Shown in pieces: positions 37,901 to 45,800 of a DNA stretch of 50,415 nucleotides. The stretch is taken from the IMG/VR virus record IMGVR_UViG_3300046515_000274, positions 1-50,415 of that record. One strand, given 5' to 3'. Below the pieces are notes generated by a model. The model had not been told where the DNA came from. It worked only from the letters and a program-made list of their open reading frames with translations, and searched no databases. How positions within the stretch are numbered: the first letter of the stretch is position 1; the number at the start of each line of letters is the position of its first letter. The stretch comes from a virus. Position numbers and translations under genes: made by a program.

Positions 37901-38197
37901 TTCGCCAAGGGTGCGGGGATCTTTGCCGAGGCCGGCCCTGAAGCAATTCTGCCTCTTCACCGGGGGCCGGATGGTTCTCTCGGTGTCATGGCCGCTGGCG
38001 CTGGAGGAGGTGGCGGGGAGTCCTCGATCTCCTTTGGCGGCATCACGCAGCACTTCCATTTCAGCGGAGGTGCTGGCTCGCTGACCAAGGAGGAGGTCCG
38101 GCAGGTGGCCCAGGACGGCGCTAAGGGCGGCTACGAGATGATGCTCCGAGACTTCAAGACCAACGGCGCCGGGCGGCAGATGCTGCAGCGGCGGTAA
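34943..38197 (+). CDS. Tail tape measure protein
   Basis: 1084 residues; fixes tail length and helps DNA delivery. N-terminal coiled coils (MLVRIEATTAQLRSEIARAE), the TMP domain (SYSQMSDRMGLATSSVNEYN, AYSKALQTGKVEADGWQSIL), hydrophobic helices around 405-425 (GPAGIAALAIGAATAFLTL), a long Lys/Glu/Ala coiled coil, and a C-terminal lambda gpH-like part with DFADSIIEDLIRIQVRQAAA and AEAGPEAILPLHRG. By the usual 1.5 angstrom per residue rule the tail would be about 160 nm. Confidence 0.93.
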   Translation: MADSDIQGMLVRIEATTAQLRSEIARAESTVAQGATAIDRGLARIDESFDRAGESAQSAGALIKNALAVAVGAASVRSIIDVADSYSQMSDRMGLATSSVNEYNLVQERLLETAKRTYRPLSEAQELYIRTADSLKSMGYNTSEALDVMDSFSFLLVTNSATTDKASSAIDAYSKALQTGKVEADGWQSILAAMPTIVDTLAKATGKSAEEIRSLGAGGKLSLDILTEGLQKAAQANGELADSMGVAVRDALQNLSNAFSVYIGRLNETTDGTGVLAQGISVIGDNFEMLANIAGVVAVGALAGYSRSLAGSAAASLLATKSAISDAIARKAQANAVLLVAQAEQQKAQTVVFLAEKEAVAARGTAVQTQMSLQLAEARMLETRATNAVAAAQATVSRASIGIMGVLGGPAGIAALAIGAATAFLTLRDNTSVLEQKLGDLSDPIDQLVERFNKLNRATQSVTLRELKASIEDAESELTAASGSIAFEFQSSLTNAGLAGASGFMGGIAPLPAEFQAAMDIVKKASADQASGMAVDWKEVADRIREVPGVTAEMANALEKSGGAATEKAEVIDRLKQAMAELTGETDANTQAERLNAAARATAAQETQKYLDQQLKQLASAQDKTNTDAAKRYIAERTDMSEGERAAILSVAAARDAQKKADDAATQAKRQGASEAEQSAKKQVKDFESTEESYKRQIQLINTTSDKQKDATEVAKLSFELQEGKLGNLSKVQQKRLLALAAELDALNKIKKTNEDDLKLSAFKAVQATGTQTAINGYDQDLAGIGRGDKARDRMRADLALRQKYVQDLNALNEQRNTGQISPELYQKETQVLTDELTKRLTAQQNYFHRVDEAQSSWSNGATAALENYLDSAADVAGQTQELFSNAFGNLEDGITQFVKTGKFQFKDFADSIIEDLIRIQVRQAAAGFLSSAFGFLSGGGAALGQGTMSGFSEGSFVANAKGGVYDSPSLSAYSGGVYDSPQMFAFAKGAGIFAEAGPEAILPLHRGPDGSLGVMAAGAGGGGGESSISFGGITQHFHFSGGAGSLTKEEVRQVAQDGAKGGYEMMLRDFKTNGAGRQMLQRR

Positions 38198-38206
38198 ATA
38201 GGCTCG

Positions 38207-38231
38207 GCCCGCTTCGGCGGGCTTTCTTTTT
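38207..38231 (+). terminator. Rho-independent terminator after the tape measure gene
   Basis: 6-bp stem GCCCGC/GCGGGC (38207-38212, 38217-38222) with a stable TTCG tetraloop, followed by TTTCTTTTT. Confidence 0.8.
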
Positions 38232-38242
38232 GGAGTGACCCA

Positions 38243-38827
38243 ATGGCGGAGGAATGGCCCGAGGACCTGGAACCCACAGAGGTCACCTGGGGCGTCGTCT
38301 ACAACAACCGGGGGTTCACTTCCTCGCTGTCGAATGCCCAGCAGATCGTGGCTCAGCCTGGATCCTACTGGAAGTGCACCATGACCTTTGGCTTCCTGTA
38401 CGAAGAGGATGAACGCCAGCTGACATCGCTGCTTGGCCGCCTGCACGGCATGTTTGGCACGGTGCACATCCCGTATCTCACCCGGACGCGCACAGACAAT
38501 ATCGGCGCGCCAGCGGTGGCTGTGGCCATTGCTCAGGCCAGCGTCATGCAGCTGCAGGGCATGCTGGCCAGCCGACAAGTGTTCAGTAGGGGCGACCTCA
38601 TCACCATCAAAGGCGAGATGTTTGAAGTGGTCGAGAACGCCTTTTCTGACGCCGCTGGCAAGGCGCTGATCAGCGTGAACAAGCGGATTCGCAAGGTAAT
38701 CCCGGCCGGCAGTGCGGTTGAGTACAAGAATCCCTACTGCGAGATGCGCCGCATGGACGACACCAACGAATGGACCACCCAGCCGGTGGTCTCGAACTCG
38801 ACCCTGCAATTCCGAGAGGCGTTCTGA
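38243..38827 (+). CDS. Minor tail protein (distal tail)
   Basis: 194 residues, beta-rich: VTWGVVYNNRGFTSSLSNAQ, YWKCTMTFGFLYEEDERQLT, LISVNKRIRKVIPAGSAVEY, then a C-terminal NSTLQFREAF. Position after the tape measure and fold pattern fit the distal tail protein (lambda gpM/gpL-like). GGAG 8 bases before ATG. Overlaps the next start by 1 bp. Confidence 0.8.
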   Translation: MAEEWPEDLEPTEVTWGVVYNNRGFTSSLSNAQQIVAQPGSYWKCTMTFGFLYEEDERQLTSLLGRLHGMFGTVHIPYLTRTRTDNIGAPAVAVAIAQASVMQLQGMLASRQVFSRGDLITIKGEMFEVVENAFSDAAGKALISVNKRIRKVIPAGSAVEYKNPYCEMRRMDDTNEWTTQPVVSNSTLQFREAF

Positions 38828-39432
38828 TGGCCACCGGTGTTTTCCCATTCAGCCAGACAGTCGTCGACATCATCGCAAAGGGCAACTTCATGGCGGTCTA
38901 CGCCTGCCAGTTGGACTTCCCCGACGGGATGGTCTTTGCGCACACAGGGACCGGCGACCTGGTGATCGACGGCATCACCTATCAGGGCGTCGGCAGCTTC
39001 GGCGCGGTCGGGCAGTCGCAGGAGAGCAGCAACTCGGGATCGCCCATGTCGGTGGACCTTACGCTCAACGGCCTAGACGCCCAGATCATCACCGAGACTT
39101 CGCTTAAGGGATGCAGGGGGCGCAACGGCAAGCTGATGTTCGTCGTGTTCGACCAGGACGGAACCTATGCCGCTGACATTCTGTTCAGTGGGCGCATGGA
39201 TGCCGCCAAGTTCTCCTACGCGGGCAACGGCGAAGAGGGCAACAGCATCACCGTGCCCCTGATCGACCGCATGGCCGAGTGGAACCGAACCGGTACCGAG
39301 CGCTGGACCGACGAGAACCACCGAGCGCGCCGGCAGGACGACCGCTTCTTCTTCGCGATCGCTCAGATCGCCGACTGGCCCATCTACTGGGGCGCCTCCA
39401 AGGATGCGCCGAAATTCACCTACGAGAAGTGA
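38827..39432 (+). CDS. Minor tail protein (DUF2163/gpL-like)
   Basis: 201 residues: FMAVYACQLDFPDGMVFAHT, GDLVIDGITYQGVGSFGAVG, SVDLTLNGLDAQIITETSLK, ADILFSGRMDAAKFSYAG, and NSITVPLIDRMAEWNRTGTE. This pattern of a base-hub protein with a 'rugged' beta barrel is found in many tail tips. It probably links the distal tail to the NlpC and J proteins. Confidence 0.8.
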   Translation: MATGVFPFSQTVVDIIAKGNFMAVYACQLDFPDGMVFAHTGTGDLVIDGITYQGVGSFGAVGQSQESSNSGSPMSVDLTLNGLDAQIITETSLKGCRGRNGKLMFVVFDQDGTYAADILFSGRMDAAKFSYAGNGEEGNSITVPLIDRMAEWNRTGTERWTDENHRARRQDDRFFFAIAQIADWPIYWGASKDAPKFTYEK

Positions 39433-39434
39433 CC

Positions 39435-39833
39435 ATGCGAAAGCGCGACTGGACGACACAGCTTGCCAACACGATCAAGGCCGCCATCGAGCGGCCTTTT
39501 TCATGGGGCGAATTTGACTGCTGCCTGTTTGCCGCCGACTGCGCTCTGGCGGTGTGTGGTGTCGATCCTGCCGAGGCCTACCGGGACCGTTACGCATCCG
39601 AGGCTGGCGCCAAGCGCCTGCTGAGGAAGCTGCACGGCTCGCTGGAGGGCGCTTGGGACGCCTGCTTTGCCCGCATCCAGCCTGGCCTGATCCAGCGGGG
39701 CGACATAGCCCTATACGACGGCCCCAATGGCCGAGGCGTTGCGGTGTTCTGGGCAGATGAATTCTGGTCGGTTTCCCCTGACGGGGTGTGCCGTATCGAG
39801 TGTGAGCCGTTGACGGTGTGGAGAGTTGAATGA
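39435..39833 (+). CDS. Tail tip NlpC/P60-like peptidase (lambda gpK-like)
   Basis: 132 residues: PFSWGEFDCCLFAADCALAV with a catalytic Cys (WGxxDC motif), then LLRKLHGSLEGAWDACFARI and GDIALYDGPNGRGVAVFWAD. It is the DUF6950/NlpC-type fold that opens peptidoglycan locally during entry. The ATG at 39435 follows the upstream stop by 2 bp. Overlaps J by 4 bp. Confidence 0.8.
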   Translation: MRKRDWTTQLANTIKAAIERPFSWGEFDCCLFAADCALAVCGVDPAEAYRDRYASEAGAKRLLRKLHGSLEGAWDACFARIQPGLIQRGDIALYDGPNGRGVAVFWADEFWSVSPDGVCRIECEPLTVWRVE

Positions 39834-42800
39834 GTTCTGCAGTCAGTAAAGTTGCCCAGATCGCCGTCGGGGCGGTGATTGGCTTCGTACAGGGTGGCCC
39901 GTTGGGCGCCCTGGCGGGTGCTGCGCTGGCGTTCTACGTCGCCTCGCAGCAGGACCAGCTTGATACCGGCTCACTCCGCACGGGTGAACCGTCCAGCCAG
40001 ACCCTGCGCTCGTCCAAGGCGGCCGCTCGCTATGTGCTGGGGCGCGTGAGCACCGGCGGCGTTTTGGCCTGGGGCCAGGAGCAGGCCGGCGATCAGACCG
40101 ACGGCGAATGGCTGCACATGGTCTATGTGCTGTCGGAGGGGGAGATCGATGCCCTGGAGGAGATCTTCCTGGGCGAGGAGCAGATCCAGACCTATGGCGA
40201 GTTCGCGTCCTACGAACTGGTCACCAACCCGGGCCAGGTGAATGCGTTCCTGAAAGCCAACAGCCCGGACTGGCGCGACACGCAGATCGGGCGCGGCCTG
40301 TCCTTCGTGCGGGTGTCGTTCAGGTACAGCGCGGAGAAGTACCCGTCCGGCATTCCTGATGTGCGCTTCGTGCTCCGTGGGCGCCGGGATATCTACGATC
40401 CCCGCACCCGCACCACTGGCTACAGCGAAAACACCGCGCTGCACATCCTCTGGTTCCTGCGTAATCGCTGCGGCGTGCCGGACGATGAGATCGTGTTCCC
40501 AAGCTTTGCCAGCAGTGCCAGCGTGTGCGACGAGATGCTGGCCAACGCAGACGGCAGCAGCTCGGCGCGGTACCGTTCCGGCTGCGTCATCGGCGCGGAC
40601 GAATCGCGCACCCAGGTGATGCAGAAGCTGGAGTCGGCGTGCGGCGGCAAGCTGATCCGTGTCGGTGGCCGTTGGATGCTGCAGGTCGGCGCCTACTACG
40701 GCCCGTATGACTTTGAGATCACCGAGGACATGGTGATCGGCACTGTCACCGGCAGCACTGAGCCGTCCAATGACTCGGCGATCAACACCGTGCGCGGGAC
40801 CTTCGTGGACCCGGCGCAGGCGTGGGCCGAGACAGATTATCCCGAGGTGTCGGTCAACGAGTGGGTGGTTGCCGACGGCGGTGAAGCGGCAGAAACCCTG
40901 TCGTTCTCCTACGTCAGCAATCCCTACCAGGCCCAGCGCCTGGCCAACATCGAGCTGCGCCGTCGGCGCGCAGGCGGCACCTTGTCGATCCCCATGAACT
41001 TCATGGGCTACAACTGCCGTCCAGGCCGCTCGGTGAAGGTCAACCTGCCGTCGCTGAACATCATTGGCGAGTTCATTGTCACCGACTGGTCGATGAGCGC
41101 CGACAGCGGCTGCAGCGTCTCGGTTGCGCAGAACGAACCGGCCATTTTCGACGACGCCGTGGGCCAGCCCTACAACCCGATTGGTTTCATCAGCCTGCCA
41201 ACGGGTGGCCTGGGTAGCCCCACCGGTCTCACCTGGTCGACCGAAGATAATGCCGAGGTCGTCCAAGGCACCCTGGCATGGGTCGCGCCTTATGGCGTGG
41301 TCACCGCATATGCCATCACGGTGCGCCAGGGCACGGCAGCAGTGCAGGCGCAGCAGGTGCCGGCGACGACGCTCAAACTGCCCCTGTCTGGGCTGCCATC
41401 CGGCAACTACACCATGAGCGTGGCCGCCCTGGGGCCGCTGACCCGCTCGGGCGAAGCCAGCATCACCGTCAACATCGATGGCCCACCGGTGCCGGAAGCG
41501 TGCGTGGTACAGGCCACTATCGACACGATCACGCTTTATCCGAGCAACCCGCAGCACGGCTTGAACGGCGGCACCTACGAGTACTTCTACTCGAGCAACC
41601 CACAGGCCACCCAGGGTGAATACCTGGGGCAGGGCCTGACGCTGAGCCATACCGGCCTGGCCTTCGCCACCAATTACGCCTACTTCATCCGCGCCAAGAA
41701 CGCCTATGGCGTTAGCGCCTTCCTGAAGGTGGTGGCGTCCACGTCGACTGACGTGAAGACCATGCTTGATGCGCTCAAGGACAAGATCGAGGCGGGGCAG
41801 CTTGCGCCGGCGCTGCGCCAGGAAGTTTCGCTGATCTCCGGCCCGCCGACCCAGGCGGGGTCTGTCGCCCAACGTCTTGCCGCTGAAGCAGCGGCCCGCG
41901 GCCAGGCCATAGCAGCTGAGGCAACCGCTCGCGGCCAGGCTATTGCGGCAGAGACGACAGCTCGAACCCAGGCCATCGCGGCCGAGGTCGTGGACCGCAA
42001 CAAGGCGATTGCCGTCGAAACCCAAGCGCGCACCAAGGCTATCGGCGACGAAGCCGCAGCCCGTGCACAGGGCCTGCTGTCTGAGGCCCAGGCTCGCGGG
42101 GCGGCGATTACCAGCGAGGCGCAGGCACGGCAGTCGGCGGACGATTCGCTCAGCCAGAAGATCGATACCATCACGGCTTCGGTGGGCAACAATGCCGCTG
42201 CGATCCAGGCGGAGGCAACCGCTCGTGCCAATGCTGACTCGGCGCTCGGCCAAAGTATCGCTACGGTTGCGGCAAACACGGCCTCCAACGCTGCGGCTAT
42301 CGGCAACGAGACCACGGCACGTACCAATGCTGACTCGGCCCTGGCGTCGCAGATCGCCACGCTGCGCGCCGAATCCGGAGGGTTTGACTCGACGTTGAAC
42401 TACGGTTTTGCCTCCACCACTGAGGGCTGGTCTGGTACTCGCTGCACGCTGGTGGTTGAAAACGGCCGCTTGATCGTCACGAACGACGGCGCTGGCGCAT
42501 ACCTCAACGCTCCGGTTGTCTCGATCAAAGGGCGGGATCACGATCGTATCCGTTGCCGGATCACCCGACGCGGGGGTAGCGGCTGGACTGGCCAGGTGTC
42601 CTACGCCACGGTCGGGCACGGCTCGTCGACGGCGTACAACAAGATCATCCCGAACCCTGGTCTGGCAGTCGGGCAGACCATGGTGCTCGAATGGGACATG
42701 TCGCAGCTCACCAATGGTGGCAGCGACTGGTCGGACAGTACGATCAGCAGGTTCTACCTGTGGATCAGCGGCACCGCAGGGGATGTTTTCGAGATCGACT

Positions 42801-45800
42801 GGATTGCCGTCGGCCAGATCGCGCCGTCGGCCTCGGTGGCTTCGGTCGTGGATGAGCGTACCGCGCGGATCAGTGGGGATGAGGCGAACGCCTCGGCTGT
42901 CACTGCGCTGGGCAGCAGCCTGACCACCACCAACCAGAATGTCACCGCCGCCCAGCAGGCCGCCCAGGACGCGGCCACGCTGGCGGGTGGCAAAGGCAAG
43001 GTGCTGGTGCAGGCGACTGCCCCGGTCGCTTCCGACCGTCTTCCGCAGAACCTCTGGATCGACACCACTGGCAATGCCAACACCCCAAAACGGTGGAACG
43101 GCACTGCCTGGGTGGCTGTGACGGACAAGGTGGCCACCGACGCCGCGGCGGCCGCTCAGTCGGCATTGTCGCAGCTGGCCGGCAAGGCCGACGCTTCGGC
43201 ATTGCAGGCGCTCAGCACCACCGTCAGCAACCAGGGCAATACGCTGTCGAGCCAGGGCAGCAGCATCACCGAGCTCAACAACAGCCTGCAGACCACCAAC
43301 GGCAACGTTGCTACGGCTCAGCAGGCGGCGCAGGCAGCGGCCAGTCTGGCCGGTAGCAAGGGCAAGGTGCTGTATCAGTCGGCGGCGCCGGCGGTTGCCG
43401 ACCGCCAGGCCGAGAACCTCTGGATCGATACCACCGGTGCAGCCAACACGCCCAAACGCTGGAACGGCAGTGCCTGGGTGGCCGTCACCGATAAGGTGGC
43501 AACCGATGCTGCTGCAGCTGCTGCCAGCGCGCTGGCGCAGGTGGCGAACAAGGCCGATGCTTCTGCGCTCCAGGCGCTGAACTCGACCGTGACCAGCCAG
43601 GGCACCACCCTGACCAGTCAAGGCGCCGCGCTGACCCAGCTCAAGGCCTCCATTGGCCAGCAGCCCGACAACCTGATCCTGCGGGGCAGCTTCGAGGATG
43701 GCTTAGTCGATCCCTGGTCCGCCGACCCGGTGATTACCAACATATCGGCCCATCCGTCGGCCGGCAAAGGCATCGCGTTCTTCAACAACAGCTTTTGCGG
43801 CATTGGCTATAGCGTGCTGACTACCGGGGGCGAGCAGTTCGACTTATCAGCCGACATCTGGCCGAACTACATGACAGCGGGACAGACGACTCGTTTGCAG
43901 ATGCAGTTTGCGGACAAGGCCGGTAACAGCTTGGGCTACTTCACCGCGTTTGCGGTACCGGCATCGACTACAGGTTTCAAGACCAACACCGGGCGCATCA
44001 CGGCGCCGGCTGGTGCGGTCTCGGCCCGGTTCGTGACCCGCACAGAGCCTTCGGACGGTACCGGGCGTTCGCTGTGGTGCAACATCATCGCTCGTCGAGT
44101 CACGGCGGCCGACACCGCCAACGCTGATGCGGTGTCCAACCTCACCAGCACGGTCACCCAGCAGGGCGCCACGCTGACCAGTCAGAGCCAGGCCCTGACC
44201 GAGCTGAACAGCAACCTGGTGATCACCACTGGCAACGCTGCTGCGGCACAGCAGGCCGCCGATGCTGCCAACGCCCTTGCAGGAGGAAAGGGCAAGGTCA
44301 TCATCCAGGCGGCGGCACCAGCGACAGCGGATCGTCTTCCACAGAACCTGTGGATCGACACAACAGGGAACGCCAATACGCCTAAGCGCTGGACCGGGTC
44401 CGCGTGGGCAGCGGTGACCGACAAAGCTGCAACGGACGCGGCAGCCGCCGCCGCCGCCGCCCTGGCGCTCGCTCAGACCAAGGCAGACGCGTCGGCACTG
44501 CAGACGCTGAGCACCACCGTGTCGAATCAGGGCAGCACCTTGACCAGCCAGGGCGCGAGCATCACCCAGCTGAACAATGGCCTTCAGACCACGAACGGCA
44601 ATGTGACGACCGCGCAGCAGGCCGCCCAGGCGGCGTCTGATAAAGCTGGTGCCAAGGGCGAGGTCATCTATGGCACCGCTGCGCCGACGGCTGATAAGCG
44701 CCTGGCGCAAAACCTTTGGATCGACACCACAGGAGGTGCAAACACCCCGAAACGCTGGACGGGCTCGGCCTGGGTAGCAGTGACGGATAAGGCGGCAACA
44801 GATGCAGCGGCAGCGGCAGCCAGCGCCTTGGCGCAGGTGGCCACGAAAGCCGAGGCCTCCGCGCTGCAGACCCTGAGCAACACCGTCACCAGTCAGGGCA
44901 ATACGCTGACCAGCCAGGGCAACGCGCTCACCGGTTTGCAGGCTTCGATCGGCAATCTGGCCGGCAACGGCGCCAACCTGCTCGACAGTGACTACAGCTG
45001 GTTGGCGTCGACCACATTGCCGGTGACCGGCGGCGCCTTGTTGACCAAGACGGGGGTGTCCGTGCCCGAAGCCGATTCCGGTTTCGGCTACTCGCTGCGA
45101 GCTGATACCGATAGCTTGTTCTCTTACATCGTCATGGCCCCGGCCAACAACCAGGCCAGCTACAACATCCGTGTCGAGCCTGGGATTTACCTGGTGTCGA
45201 TGTATGTGAAGGGCGGTACGGCCGGTTCGATGATGGCCAACCTGTACGACGGGGTAACCTCGCGATCGGTGACCCTGCCGTACACCACGGAACGCACGCG
45301 CATTACGTTCCCGATCACCATCGCTACCAGCGGCAAGGTCGGCCTGTTGATCTACCCGAACCGCCACGCTGCGGCCAGCGCCTCGATGGTGGTGGACTCG
45401 ATCATGGTCGAGAAGCGGGTGGGCGAGAGTGACGTCCCTTCGCCGTTTGTGGCAGGGCCGTCGGCGCGCGCAACTGGCGTGCTGGCGGCGGCCAACCAGG
45501 CTCTGGATGTTCGAGTGACGCAGACCGAGAGCGGGTTGTCCTCGGCCAGCAGCTCGATTACCAGCCTGGGCAACAGCCTGGCGGCCACCAACCAGAACGT
45601 CACTGCGGCGCAGCAGGCTGCACAGTCAGCGTCGAACCTGGCCGGCAGTAAGGGCAAAGTGATCGTGCAAGCGGCGGCGCCTGATGTGGCCGACCGACTG
45701 GCCCAGAACCTCTGGATCGATACGACCGGCAACGCGAATACGCCGAAACGCTGGAGCGGCAGTACCTGGGTGGCGGTCAGTGACAAGGCGGCGACGGATG

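Noticed and set aside
37808-38848. A 346-codon antisense frame across the tape measure end
   Set aside because: It crosses a terminator and two real genes and has no domain.
39971-43621. A 1216-codon open frame antisense to the J-like gene
   Set aside because: GC-rich, biased codons on the sense strand remove stops on the antisense. The antisense protein is Arg/Gly/His/Ala-rich with no recognisable domain, and the sense strand is clearly a tail protein.
43847-45367. A 506-codon antisense frame in the J-like gene
   Set aside because: Same cause; it mirrors the repeat modules of the sense protein.
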